Of a DNA stretch of 64,000 bases, positions 23,533-35,598 are shown piece after piece. Below the pieces are notes generated by a model, which did not search any database, was not told where the DNA came from, and was given only the letters and a program-made list of their open reading frames with translations. Origin of the DNA: Drosophila miranda. Taxonomy: Eukaryota > Arthropoda > Insecta > Diptera > Drosophilidae. The stretch is taken from assembly GCF_003369915.1 (NCBI RefSeq), contig NC_046674.1:9610001-9674000 (forward strand). The letters are read 5' to 3'. A program made the translations under genes and the position numbers. Each line of letters starts with the position of its first letter. Positions within the stretch are counted from its first letter, which is position 1.

Positions 23533-23770
23533 ACTTAAATTAAAATAATTGAATTGAAATAACAAAAGAAATAACAATTGACCACGATCAGCTGGTATGA
23601 ACCACTCTATAGATTAGCGATATGTATTGTCTAAAGCAGCAGCTGATTGTCCATCGAAACGATATTAATCGATTGATACCGAACAAAATTTCGATATAAT
23701 AAATATTGTCTGCAATATGCGAACTTCTTTGTTAAATTAAAAAGATAAATGCTTTAAATCACAAATAAAT

Positions 23771-26612
23771 ATGGAATCAGCGCAGGCCCCCCCGCCGGCT
23801 GAGAAGAGGAGTGAAGAGAAGGTTTCTACGATGGATACTTCTCAGATAAACAACCATCCGGAGGGAGAAACAACAAACGACAGTGGAGACGTGGAGCAGC
23901 AGCATCTGGAATGCGATAAAATAGAGCAGACTGCTGAAAGAAAGCCAACAAAGGCGAAAGCGGATGACGAGAAACCAGTTGCGGGAGACGAACTTCTCGT
24001 TGAGCATTTGAAGGCAGCGGTGCTGCAACAAATGCCTGTGCCTGTGCAGGATGAAGACCAATCGGGTGTCAGCATGCGCTTCAGAGACCTACAAGTCCAG
24101 GACCAGGAACAGAATCTCAAAAAGCTGCCACAGAACGAGATCCTATCCCATGTGCACTGTCTGGCCCAGTTGGAGGAGCAGCGTCGCAGCTATGAGCAGC
24201 AGATGGAGCAGCTGCGAACTTCCAATACCCAGAAGGACAACATGATGACGCTGCTGCAGCGCGAGAATGCCATCTTGGACAAGGAGAAGCAGGCCTTTCG
24301 CAAGGAAATGGATATGGCCAACAAGGAGAAGGAGACCACAGTCATTAAGTTTGCCATGAAGGAGAAACTACTCATCGATGCCAAAAAGGAGAAGGAGGCG
24401 GTGGATAAGCAGCTGGCGGATACCAAGAAAGAGGTGAAGAATGTTTCTACCCGATTCATGGCCATCCACGAGGAAAAGTCCAGAATGACGTACATCATAG
24501 ATGAAAAGGTAGAAGTATTAGCTATTGCCATTAAGAGGCTCCTCTCATCCGTTTCTCCTTTTAGTGCAACGAAGTTAGGAAATATCAGCGCGAATGCGAA
24601 AAGTACAAAACGGAGATGAGCCACCTGGAGTCCAAGCTAAAGTATCACATGAACAAGCTGTCCATCGAAACGGAGGCCAAGGCGGTACGTAGCGATCTAC
24701 CCGAGAGTGACTCCATTTGCTAATCCTTTTCCCGATTGCAGGCCCTGGAGCGCAAGCTGGAAGAGGAGCGAAATGCACCGAATAAGCTGGAGGAGAAGGC
24801 CAATGGTTGGTTGAATCTCGAATAATTCTAAAAAATATCTTCAACGCTTGATTATCCCATTTCCAGAGAAACTAAGGATGGAATTTGAAGCCAATACAAT
24901 ACTCTTGAAGCACGAGATCACAAGCAAGACTGAGGGCCTCGAAAAAGTCACCAAAGAGCAGCAAAAGCAAAGTGAAGCCAACAAAGAGCTGCAGCAGCAG
25001 CTACAAGTGCTCGCCTTGGAGGTACAAAGTCTATGCAAAGTATGTCATAGATTTCGTATAGCTATTTTTCTCTTTTTTAGCATACTCAACTCACGGAAGA
25101 GTTTAATCGACTACGAGAGCAGCACCATGGAGTCGAGGCGGCCTACAGCGATGAGCTGCTCAATTCGGCCAAGCTACGGGGACAACTCGAGGAACTACAA
25201 CTGCTGCGCACCCAAAAAACCATGTAAGGAATCGACTGTAGTCGATGGAGTATTTCCACTAGACTCAAGAATCTCTTTATAGAAATGAAGAAAAGCTGTC
25301 CGAACAGCAGGCGAGAGTGCAGCAACTGGAAGCAGAGGCTCAAGAAAACGAAGCAGATCTGAAACAATTGAAAATCAAGAAACAGGAACTGCTCACGATC
25401 AACAAGGAGATGAGCGAGCTGATCGTCTGCCTGCAAAACGACATTTGTCTGGCGGAATCAAAGGTGAGCCACAGAAATAGAGAAAATTGACTGCAGGCTG
25501 CAAAAAATGTACCTGCCCCGAGTGAGGCTCGAACTCACGACCTTAAGATTATGAGACTTACGCGCTGCCAACTGCGCCATCGAGGCCTTGTATTCGTCCG
25601 CGACAAAAGCAGGCTAAACCTTTCGAGAACGAGGATCCACTAATTGTGCTTCTATCTCTTCTATCGGCAGGCTCAGGGTCTCGAAGCGGAGAACAAACTG
25701 ATGAAGCAGGAGAAACTTGGCTACGACTGCAGATATGGGGAACTGGAGCAGCAGCTGAGCTCCGAGGCTGCGGAAAAGAACGAGGAGCGGCTGCTGCTGG
25801 CCAAACATCTCTCCGAGAAGACCAAGCTATACGAGTTGACGAAGCAGAAGCTGGACAATGTCCAGGGCGACTACGAGGCCACCCAGCACAAGCATGCCAC
25901 CGTCGTCAAAGAGCTCCAGAGGGAGCTGCAAAAGTACAAAAAGGGCATTGCCGAACCCAAGGGTGGCATTAGCTACTGCAGCAACTGCCAACAGGCCCTG
26001 AACGGGGGCTATCCCCAGGAGCAGCAGCAGCAGCGCACCCACAGTCGCACCAGCAGCCATGGCAGCGTGCATAACGGCAGCCGGCGGGCCAGCGAATCCT
26101 CAGAGTCGGAAACTGTGGCCAGCAGTGCGACCGCTGTGCCGCCGCCTGTGTCGCAACAAGTGGACCTGCAGTCGGTACCGTCCAAGAAGGTTCTCGTGGA
26201 GCGTATTCTCCGGCTGCAGCAGGCCACGGCTAGGCAAACGGAACGGATCGAGTTCCTGGAGAACCACACGGCCGCCCTGGTGTCCGAGGTGCAGAAAAAG
26301 TCCAAAGTCGTCCAGCACTACATGCTCAGGGACCAGACGGCGGGCGCCCTTACCAGCTCGAAGAGCGACCAGAACAAGAGCGAGCTCGTGAAGTACGGCA
26401 ACGGCATAATGGCGGCCATCTACGGGGGCTCCAAGGGCGGCGAGAGCAAGGGCATGTCCCTGGAGCTGTCGCTGGAGATCAACAAGAAGCTACAGACCGT
26501 GCTAGAGGACACGCTGCTGAAGAACATTACGCTCAAGGAGAACCTCGACATGCTGGGCCTCGAGGTGGACAATCTGACGCGCAAGCTGCGTGCCCTAGAG
26601 GCCTCCAAATGA
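23771..26612 (+). CDS. Golgin104: Coiled-coil golgin, CCDC186 family
   Basis: Seven exons: 23771-24508, 24565-24684, 24742-24805, 24867-25039, 25081-25223, 25283-25463 and 25671-26612, giving 786 residues. An alternative in-frame donor at 25021 would drop six residues. Nearly the whole chain is predicted coiled coil (Gln/Glu/Lys/Leu heptads), with an acidic Ser/Gln N-terminus and a Ser-rich break near residues 580-640. The conserved C-terminal block reads VERILRLQQATARQTERIEFL, then LELSLEINKKLQTVLEDTL. This matches CCDC186, a Rab2 effector at the trans-Golgi that acts with the EARP complex in dense-core vesicle maturation. Orthology rests on the C-terminal block. The sixth intron holds a tRNA gene on the other strand. 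Confidence 0.88.
25514..25586 (-). tRNA. tRNA-Met(CAT), elongator type
   Basis: Minus strand, 73 bases. It begins GCCTCGATGGCGCAGTTGGC and ends in TTCGAGCCTCACTCGGGGCA. The anticodon loop reads CTCATAATC with anticodon CAT. The A box (TGGCGCAGTTGG) and B box (GGTCGTGAGTTCGAGCC, core GTTCGAGCC) are intact. Acceptor stem ends GCCTCG/CGGGGC pair with a G-T wobble. A run of six T residues (complement of 25502-25507) just past the 3' end is a pol III terminator. It lies wholly inside an intron of Golgin104, antisense to it. The elongator assignment comes from the close match to the remembered Drosophila sequence. Confidence 0.96.
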
Positions 26613-26764
26613 TCCAATTCCAAGTCCCAGCCCATCCATTCCAGAGTCTAATCCATGTAAATACAGATTATTTGTAAAAAAATTCTTCGTTGTGCTTAAG
26701 GTAAAATGTATAGTAAATGTATTTAATATTTTAACAGTGTAAAGGCGGTCGCTACGGTTCCTCC

Positions 26765-27331
26765 TCACAGCAGGCCCTCGTAGAGCTTGGAGCTGACGGA
26801 CTTTGGCTGGCCCAGATCCATGCTAACCTTCAGGGTGGGCTCCTCCCCCGCCTCGGCCATGCGCGCCAGCTTGTTGGGGGTCTTCTTGAAGTGCACTTTC
26901 ATGAAGGGATTGGCCTCGCCCGTCTCCTCTTTGACGTACTCGCGCAGCAGCGGCGGCAGGTCGATCTTTGTGGGCAGCACGACTGGCGCCACTTTCTTCT
27001 GGTTGCTAAGGAACTTTGCCTCCTCCGCCTGCGGCACCAGCTCGTAGTCCGCCTTGTAGCTGGTGCTGTAGATCTCTACGGGCTTCGGCTGCGTGACGCC
27101 GCGCCAGGTCTTCTCCACGGTCACGCGCACCTTACGGATCTGGTCGGTTTGCTCGTCCACCGCCTGCACTTTGAGGATCCTCATGTAGCAGGGCTCCGGG
27201 TAGCGCTGGAACATGTTACGTATGACCATGCGGCCGACTCCCCAGTTGGGGAGGTTCGACACTAGTTCCCACAGCGTGTTTCCCTTAAAGTCTGTGGTGC
27301 GGCCAATGTATTTGATTACTTTCTGAGCCAT
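26765..27331 (-). CDS. mRpS34: Mitochondrial ribosomal protein S34
   Basis: Single exon on the minus strand, 188 residues. The N-terminus MAQKVIKYIGRTTDFKGNTL and GVGRMVIRNMFQRYPEP are the family signature of mS34, a metazoan-specific protein of the mitochondrial small subunit. Basic composition and length fit. The gene is tail to tail with Golgin104 (152 bases between stop codons). The next gene, DUF745-type, is on the same strand and ends 328 bases upstream. Confidence 0.92.
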   Translation of the reverse strand: MAQKVIKYIGRTTDFKGNTLWELVSNLPNWGVGRMVIRNMFQRYPEPCYMRILKVQAVDEQTDQIRKVRVTVEKTWRGVTQPKPVEIYSTSYKADYELVPQAEEAKFLSNQKKVAPVVLPTKIDLPPLLREYVKEETGEANPFMKVHFKKTPNKLARMAEAGEEPTLKVSMDLGQPKSVSSKLYEGLL

Positions 27332-27659
27332 TTTGAGTTATAATTTTACGTTATTTAAGAAATTAATGAAAAAAATTCCAAGTGATGGCCATTCACAGAC
27401 AAGCGCGGACACGAACAGCTGAGCCGGTTGAAACGGGCGCCATCTACCGACTTTAAAGCGAACATCTTGACTGCAATCGATAGACATCCATGTGTTCGTT
27501 CTAGCGCTCTATTACAAACCTTTTTCAAGTTTCAAAAAAATGATAAGAGTACACAAGGATCTGGCAGTTTGTTAATTGATAACATGGACAGCCACGTAAG
27601 TCTGACTATAACATTTAATTAAATATATAAAATGAAGGGATACATTACACTTGAAACAT
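27332..27659. other. mRpS34 promoter and DUF745 3' end
   Basis: Short TATA-less region upstream of mRpS34. It has CAATCGATAG at about 27475-27484, which contains the core of a DRE-like element (TATCGATA family). No gene. Confidence 0.4.
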
Positions 27660-28758
27660 TCACTGGGCGTACACATTGCGCGTGTGCTCGTCACCTGACG
27701 CCGTGTGGCCCACGCCGCTGGTGTCAATGTGCTCATCGTACGATTCCTCTGCCAATTCATGCCCCTCGTGCCCCTCAAGGGGGTGCCCCGACTGATTCGT
27801 GCTCTCGTGCAGACCAATGGTCGCATGTTGCGCCGCCTTGGAGGCATTCACCTGAGCTGCAGCCGCCGAAGAGGCTGCTTTCAGGGCCGACTCTTTGGTG
27901 GCCGCGTAATCCACACGCGCCTGCTGCAGCTGCTCCTCCACTTGTTCGAGGCGGTTCTTGGCTTGGCCCACCATTGTGGACTGGGAGGCCAGTTGGTTGG
28001 ACACCTCGCTAGCAGTTTGCTCCGCCTGCTCGGCCACGGATTTGGCATTGTTTACAGCCGCCGTCAGGACGGAGATGTGATGATGAGCCGCCTGCGCCGT
28101 CTGCTGGGCCAGTCTTGAGGAGATCTTCGCCGCCTTCAGCTGCTCCAGCTCGCGGGAGAGCGCCCGCTGTGCCTCGGCCGCCTGCTGCTCCAATTCCTGC
28201 AGCACCACCTCCTTCCCCGCAAGCGCAGCCTGGGCCGTGGCCGATGCCTGGGATGCCGCTTGCGCGAGGGTGTTCTGTGCAATGTATGCCGCCTGCTTGG
28301 CCGCCGCATGCTGGTTGGACACGGCGCTGTGCGCCTGATCCGCTGATCCCTGGGCTATGGAACGCAGTCCGCTGCCAATGCTGTAGCCATGATTCCCCTT
28401 ATTGCTACTGCTGCTGCTGCTCCCCGACGACTGGCTGTAGTAGCTCTTGGGACTATTGTGCTGGGTAGTACTATGCTGGGAACTGATGTGCTGGGGACTA
28501 CTGTGATCTGGCTCTGGAGGTTCCACTGCCGGATGCAGGGATTCATAGTATCCATTCTGATGGTGCTGCTGCGGCAACGGCGGCGGCTGCTGGGGTCGAT
28601 AGTGGTAGCCATTCCTCTTGTGCAGGCGACCCAAGGCTTCGGCGAAGAGCATCACTGGAGAGGGAGAACAATTATCCACTGGATACTCTTCTCTCCATCC
28701 CTATTGGCTTACCTATCACCATCTGGCAGAGCTGGAACCGTAATCCTTTGACGTACAT
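27660..28758 (-). CDS. Secreted Ala/Gln-rich coiled-coil protein, DUF745 family
   Basis: Two exons, 28758-28713 and 28654-27660, joined within a Val codon (ATA G|TG ATG), 346 residues. The N-terminus MYVKGLRFQLCQMVIVMLF then AEALGRL is a likely signal peptide. A low-complexity region rich in Gln, His and Ser (about residues 25-110) precedes a long Ala/Gln/Glu helical part (about 115-300) with repeated AQAAL and AEQAEQTASEV heptads. This is the pattern of the insect-specific DUF745 proteins, whose role is unknown. Probably the orthologue of D. melanogaster CG4950 by position, which I recall only loosely. A TATA box (28818-28812) lies about 55 bases upstream of the ATG, implying strong regulated expression, unlike the housekeeping genes beside it. 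Confidence 0.8.
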
Positions 28759-28811
28759 CTCCCTAACGCTGCTGGAACTGCATTGAGCTGCCTCCCATTC
28801 GGCGATCTTCC

Positions 28812-28818
28812 ATTTATA
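28812..28818 (-). promoter_or_regulatory. TATA box of the DUF745-type gene
   Basis: Reads TATAAAT on the minus strand, 54 bases before the start codon. Confidence 0.65.
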
Positions 28819-30175
28819 ACGCGATTGGGGTCCAGCGATGCAGAAACATTCAAGTTGCGGAAAGTCGGTTGCGGTTTTTAAATTTAACTGATGATCGCCA
28901 TGGATCGTACGATCGTACTTTCGGCTATTTGAATGCTCCACACACACACGCACACACACTCTTTTTGGCTGCACCTTCTGCCCCTTTTGAGGAAGTGCGG
29001 CGACCACATTTGTTGGTCCAAGATTCGGCGGCGTCTTTTAATGCTTCGCTGACACGCTTGCTTCTCCCACTGCACTGGCCGCCGTACATTGTCTAGAGGC
29101 GGGCGGACACTGTAAAGTTGTTTTCTTAATGCTTCAAAATTTAATTTGCATTTTATGGGATGCACTGGTTTGTAATTGAACTTAAAGTCGCTCTTATGAC
29201 GGGGCTCTAATGGGCTTATGTGCTCATTGGTGCAGCGATTTGGGGGGATTACGCTTCGAACTATGTGGATTAAGTGGAAGATGGCGAAATTTTAGCTATT
29301 TATGAAAATAGGGAAGTCTGGGCAAATTCAAATTAACTTTTTGTAAACAAATTTAATTGGAAAACTTATGGGGGGAATCCAGAAATTAATCTGAAACTGA
29401 AATAAGTCATACTTTATTATTCATTGGAATACTTATGGCATGATCTCTACAAATTTGTCTGCCGAAACTCATGAGATCTATGGTATTCTATCAAAGAATA
29501 TAGTACCCCTCAATCTTCAGTTCCCATTCCATATATATGAATATATATAATATATCGAAAATCCCAATCTTGCATCCTATGAATCCTCTTCATTCGAGTA
29601 TTTCCCCATTAAAAACTCGCAACAGATGATTATTTTTTCATAAATTATTTTATTTAAATACATAATTATTAATTTATTACAAGTATAAAAATAAATTAAT
29701 CAAATCACTACAAACAATAGCTATTTTACAAGACAAAATCGGAACTGGAATGTACAGCGATCCAGAGATACAAAGCACATAAAATATCAACAAGAGAAAG
29801 ACCTCACCTCTCCTCCGAAGAGGAGAGTGGGTCTTCAAAAGAGCAACAATTACGGGGACTGTAGGCGGACGATTGGTCCGATAGGTGATGCCTACACTCG
29901 TATAAAAAAAATAACAAAAGAAACAACGAGCTCATAATAAATAAGAGTGTCGCGTCCAAAAATAAATACGATGACGAATGCCACAAAAGATGGTAGTCTT
30001 GGATGGAGCGAAGTGTTGCATAAGTGGCTGATGGACGGATGGCTAATCAAAAATGGAAAACGAACTCATCGGAGGCATCATCGTCAGCATGGTCTTCAGC
30101 AGCATCGATGCTGGTGGCATCTGCGGCCGCATGGTAGGCCGTTATCGATGGAGCCTCCTCGGGAGCAGCCTCTAA
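28819..30175. other. Spacer between DUF745-type gene and protease homologue
   Basis: AT-rich, no coding frame recognised. The right end should be the 3' UTR of the minus-strand protease homologue; TTTATT/AATAAA-like hexamers occur near 29640-29650 but none can be singled out. Confidence 0.4.
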
Positions 30176-33100
30176 TCATTGATAGCTCTGGGTGATCTGC
30201 TGGATCCAGGGGAGGTACGAAGAGACCTTCACGTAGACACCGGGAACGTTCACCTGGCCGCAGCCAATGCCCCAGGAGACCACACCGACCACATTCCATA
30301 CTCCGTTGCGCTCGCAGACCAAAGGACCGCCGCCATCGCCCTTGCAGGCATCCTTGCCCTCCTCGCCGCCGGCGCACACGAATCCGGGATTCAGTTTGTA
30401 GCTGTAGCCGAGACGGGTGTTCCTCAGCTGGGCCTCGCACTGGTGGTGCGAGAGGATGGGCACATCGACCTCCTTGAGGATGTTCTGGTACTTTCCGTGC
30501 TCCCCGAAGGCGTCCTTGCCCCAGCCAGTGGTCCAGCAGCGGGCGCCGGTGAAGTCGGAGTACTTGTCGGGCAGGCAGGCGGGGCTGATGTGCGGATTCT
30601 TGGTGAAGTCCACGGGCTGGTCGAGCTTCAGGATGGCCAGATCGTTGTCCAGGGTACCGGCATAGTACTCGGGATGAATGTGCACGGACACGACATCGCG
30701 CTCAATGTAGGGGAAGAACTCCACGTCATGGTTGACATCCCATTCGCCCAGGCGGACACGAAGATCAAAGCCATTTTGACTGAAGGATGGATAAAGAATT
30801 TTCGGGGTTAATCCTCTGATCGCAAGGAGCTTTAGAATGATCGAAACTTACGATTTAATGCAATGGGCAGCGGAGATGATGTGCTGGGCATCGATGAGGG
30901 TGCCGCCGCAGGCGTAGATCGACTCCTTGGGATCCTTCTTCAGAATGGCCACATGCCATGGGTACTCGCCGAACTCGCTGTCGCCATCGACGTAGACGGG
31001 GTTCTTGATGCGGCCGGTGATGCCAGCGGCATTCCTAACACCACAGCGACCCAACTGCTGCTGGGGCGGGGCCTGGGGACGCACTGGACGACGGCAGCAG
31101 ACCTCATTCGCGCGGCAGGTCTTCTCCACGGGACGGTTGCCATAGTAAGCGCGCTGCAAGTGGAAAAAATGAGGGAGTCCCATTAGCATTACATTTGGAT
31201 AGATTTCGGAATGGTTTACTGAGACTTTCTGCAAAATCAACACATGGTTACCTCCTCCTCCCGAGCTGCTTCACTCTCCCACACACTACGACGCTTCCGC
31301 GACTGCTCAACGCTCCTCCTCCTGCGATCTCTGGGAAAGGAGACATAATCACTGCCCGCTGCCGCTCCTGGGGCAGGCGTGGGTATATTGTACAAGGGGC
31401 CCAGGTTCAGCTGCTTGCCACGACGGGTGGCTGTTGGATTCCACGTGGGTGCCGCGCTCACGTTCACACTACGCTCCACGTGCTGCGAGTACTCCCCGTA
31501 GCCTCCAAAGCCACTCGAGCCAAAGTCGGGGCTCGAGCCGGGATACACTGAATTGTAGGAGCTCTCGTAGGAGGACGGAGACGGAGGAGACTCGTGATGA
31601 TGATGCTGCTGGTAGCTGGGCGCTGAGGGGCCGCTGTGGTACTCGAAGATCGGAGTACTCGGCACCATTTCGACACTGAAGTGGGGCCCCCCCGATCCAC
31701 TGTATCCACCAAAGTGATGATGATCGTAATCGTAATGGTCGTGGTGATCGTAATCATGGTGATCGTAATCGTGGTGCTCGTAGCCGCTGAAGTGATCGTG
31801 ATGATGGTAGTGTGTGCTGTGCACTTCGTTGGGCTTTCTCTTGAAGAAGTCGCCCACTTTCTGGATGAGATTCGCATTGGGAGTGACATGGAGATTGACC
31901 AGGGGCTTTACCACCTTCTCCCCGTAGTCCGTTTTGGCCACCTGCACAGAGACGAGTGGATTGACATTCACCAGACCCAGATTGAGGCCATTTGGGCCCA
32001 AGGAACCGAAGTTGGGGTTCTGTGCGGGATACTGATCGCCCAGGACATTCACCGGATAGCCGCCATATGCTCCACTGGGATAGGGAAGCCCGAAGGACAC
32101 TCCGTAGGTGGGCAGAACCTTTCGTTGGATCAGCTCGATGGCCTGCAGGGCGGGCAGGGCCAAGGGAGATTGTCCGAGCGGCGCCTGGCGCTGAGAGGGA
32201 GACACGAACGGATCAGTACGCGGACTCCAGCATGCAGGATACAGGATACAGGATACAGGCGTGCGACCTTGGTACCCCTTGTTGTATTTGCTGTTGTTGT
32301 TGTTGTTGTGGCTGTGCGTGCGTTGGTTAGGCTGGTTTTAGTGGCGTTTTTTTGGGCGACGACGAACGAGGTTTAGTGGTTCTTTGGATTGAGCATTGGA
32401 GGAGCGTTGATCGGTTGGTTGATGGGTGCAGTTGGTAGATTGATTGATTGATTGGATGCGTGGTTGTGTGTGGTAGAGGAGGATTGCTATTGCTAGAACT
32501 CGATCGATTAGTCATTAACTATGTGTGATTTTGCATTAGTCGGGCCACTAACTAAACATTCTTAAAAGGGTTTCTGTTTCTGTTTCTATTTCTTTTTCAA
32601 TTTATATTTCTTCGTAACACTTACCCCTTGAGCATCGAGCGACAGATCGCTGTTGTCGTCCTGGTCCTTCTGGTCCTCGATGGCCTGACGGCGAGTGCGT
32701 TTCTTCTCATCCTTGTCCTGCTTCTCATCCTTCTTGGCCTCTGCTGTGGTGGTGGCATTGCTAGCGGGCGCATCCTCGCTGAGGGCCTCGATGTCCTTGC
32801 CCAGATTGCGGGGATCGATGGGGAGAATCAGATCCTCCTTGCGGCCAATGCGATCGGCAGCGGGGCACTGGTTGAACGGGACGCACTGGCAGTCAACGAT
32901 CTGCTGGCGAGAGGTGTCATAGCCACCCTGTCCCTGTCCCTGGTACTGTCCCTGTCCTTGTCCCTGGTAACCTCCAGAGATGCCATTGTAATTGTTCGAG
33001 GCTCCTGTCTGAAGCTCCTTCTTGTAGTAGTCGGGGTTCTGGCTGTGATAGCTGGAGCTGGGCGACGATCCAAAGCCGCTCTGGCCGAAGCCTCCCGAGC

Positions 33101-34397
33101 TGCTGCCAAAGCTTCCCAATCCAGAATTCGGTTTGTAGATGTCACCGGAGAGACCTGGCTTCTGGGAGAGACCGCTGAACCCACCCTGAGCGCCCTGGGA
33201 GAGGAGTCCGCCCTGAGAGGCGCCATTGAAGCCCGCATTGAAGGCATTCGACTGGGAGTAGGAGCCGGAGGAGGAGGCCTGGGGCGTGTACGTGGCCGAG
33301 GACTGGGCCAAGGCACTGAAGTCCGTGTTGATTGTCTGGCCAGAGCTAATTGGGATCGGGACACTGGGAACCTTAACCCCCTCGGTGCCCTCGACGTGGT
33401 GGTAGTGATGGTGCACGTGCTGCTGGAGACCCGCATCGATGGGTGCCCCAACCACGACCTTGGTGCTGGAAGAAGTGGCCGCCGAAGAGGAGGAGGACTG
33501 CTGCGAGGAGTAGAAGCCGTTCAGGGAGGAGGGTGAGCCCTGGATGCCACCCTCGGGATTCTCAAAGTTGTATGGCGGCACACCGTTCGAGTTCGAGGAG
33601 GGGCCATTGTAGACGGGACCGGGACCATTGGGTCCACCTGGATAGATGGGTCCTGGCGGCTTGCTGTCGTAGATCAGGGCTCCGGGTGGTGGTTTCGTGT
33701 AGGTGATTCCGTCCAACGAACCATCGATGGCCGATGGGGGAGGATGCTCCAGATATTGCCCTCCGAACTGGCCGCCTGGTCCGCTTGGCCGGTAGGGTCC
33801 GGACATGGGTTTGTAGGGTCCCTCGTAGCCAACTTTGCGCGGGGGTCCGAAGGAGTTGAGGGAGCTAGGAGGAGGACCCATTGGGGGGCGGCCACCGAAG
33901 TATCCCGGAGGAGGCATTGGCTTGGCAGGACCGTAGGGACCGCCGCTGTAGCCAGACGGTGGAGGGGGACCCTGGGCGTAGATGGTCGAGTAGAAGGGAC
34001 GCTTCTCCTCCACCTCGCAGCTCATCAATCCCAGTCCGCAGAGCTTGTCGCGGATGAGGTTACGCGCCTGCATGTCGTTTCCCTGCTGCAGGGCCTGGTC
34101 GATGTTGCCATCGGCATAGACGGCATCGTACTCCCCGAGATTGCGTCCCTCCCGTCGGGAGTTGAGCAGCTGCTCGATGATCGTGTCAATCTCCGAGGTG
34201 CTGTTGCTCTGGATGGACGTGGACTCGTGCACGAGGTATCGTCCCTGCACCTCCGATTCCTCAGCCGCAGGCTTTGTGTCAACGGAGCGTCTGCTCGGCG
34301 TGGCATCCTCCATGGGCGCCCACTCGTTGCCCCAATCGGCGGCCAGTGTGGCGGTGGCCAGCAGCAGAACTGCCATCAGGCTCTCTCGCATTCTCAT
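30176..34397 (-). CDS. CG4998: CLIP-type serine protease homologue, catalytically dead
   Basis: Four coding exons: 34397-32625, 32190-31252, 31153-30852 and 30779-30176, giving 1205 residues. Signal peptide MRMRESLMAVLLLATATLA. Residues about 150-520 are a Pro/Gly/Ser/Tyr-rich extension. A CLIP-like start (DCQCVPFNQCP) lies near residue 530, but the usual closing part (CRANEVCCRRP) comes only near residue 920. Between them is a His/Tyr/Gly-rich stretch ending in two furin-type sites (RRRRS, RKRRS). The trypsin fold keeps the His (SAAHC, about 1002) and Asp (NDLAIL, about 1050), but the Ser motif reads GDGGGP, so Ser is replaced by Gly and no proteolysis is expected. Such homologues act as cofactors in extracellular cascades or matrix. 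The 5' leader exon is annotated separately. The name is from remembered size and locus. Confidence 0.88.
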
Positions 34398-35396
34398 TGT
34401 GTGACGACGAGTGTTTCTGTAAGGAAAGGAAAATGATTTATTAGTCGAGGATTGCATAATGCCTTAAGTCTTGACACCATTACCCCCAAGTCATTGTCCC
34501 AGTTTACATTTCTCTCTTCCCTCTCTTCCCATCTTTCACGACTGCTGAAGCAATCCCCAAACGAAACCGAAACCGAAAATCGAAAACGCAAAACCGGTTC
34601 GTGTCTTGAAATCTTCGGTGCATGAGTCAGTGTCAGAGCCAGAGCCAAAGCCAGAGAGTAGTCGTATAAGACATGGACTTTTACTTTCGTTGGAGGTCGC
34701 AGACCGTCGTTACTTTTTTTCAAAATGCCTCGCCACACTCTTTGCCTCTCTTTCTGTGTAATTTATGAGGTAATTTTCTTTACGGGAGGGACTAACTCTG
34801 ACTCCGATTCCGCTCCGTGGCGGACAATCGCTCAAGCCTTGACAGCCGCTTTCCGGTTCGTGTATTTCTGTATATTTCACTTTTCTTTTCTTTTGCGACT
34901 TTTGCACTGCACTCTTATGTCATTTTGGGTCGACGATGCGGACGATGCGGAGTGTGGAGTCTTGAGCGATCTTTCATTATGTAAATGGATCTTTCAGGCG
35001 TGCCCCGCGATCGCATCTGCTCTGCTCAGATGTGATGTGCTCTTTGGGGGGCGGAAGTCGTGTGCAGTGTTGCATTGCAATTGGGTTTTTCTGGGATGCT
35101 AAATGTTGCTGCTGCAATTCAGGGTGTGTTTTTTCCTGTGTCTCTGTCTGTCTATCTGTCTGTTTGTTGGAGGTTTTTCTTTTGTCGGTTTTTCCTTTTC
35201 GCAGTGAAAGTTTCGCTTTTCCGATTGACTTTAATGACTGCTGACTATGGGCATGGGGCATGGGGGATTTTCTGGGGATCTGTATACCGTATATAGCGCA
35301 TTGTATATGGTAGAGCCATTGATGGATCTTTATTTTGTTCGGTCTTTGGGTTCACTTTGGGGGTTCACTGGGCCAATTTTTCACTTGATCACTCAC

Positions 35397-35565
35397 CTTT
35401 TATCAGTTTGCAATAAAAAAAAATATGAAAAAAATTGGAATTCGTGCTTCCTTTCTCTCGGTAATCCTTTATATAATTGATATTGTCTCTGTTATCCTTT
35501 CACTTCACTTTCTGCACTTCTGCACCTCTGCTTTGTGCTGCTCGTTCGTCGGCAAGTTGTTCACT
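35397..35565 (-). other. 5' untranslated exon of the protease homologue
   Basis: From the initiator A at 35565 to a good donor (AAAAG|GTGAGTG, exon end 35397). The partner acceptor (CCTTACAG) ends at 34417, with 19 bases of leader before the ATG at 34397. The implied intron is 34417-35396. Inferred from signals only. Confidence 0.6.
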
Positions 35566-35598
35566 GATTTCGCTTTCGTCGACGGCGCACATTTTATA
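35563..35598 (-). promoter_or_regulatory. TATA/Inr core promoter of the protease homologue
   Basis: On the minus strand TATAAAA (35598-35592) is followed by the arthropod initiator TCAGT (35567-35563) at the standard distance of about 31 to 33 bases. Confidence 0.7.

Noticed and set aside
32628-33536. 302-codon frame opposite the protease homologue exon
   Set aside because: Leu/Gly-rich shadow of a Pro/Gly/Ser-rich coding exon; no independent support.
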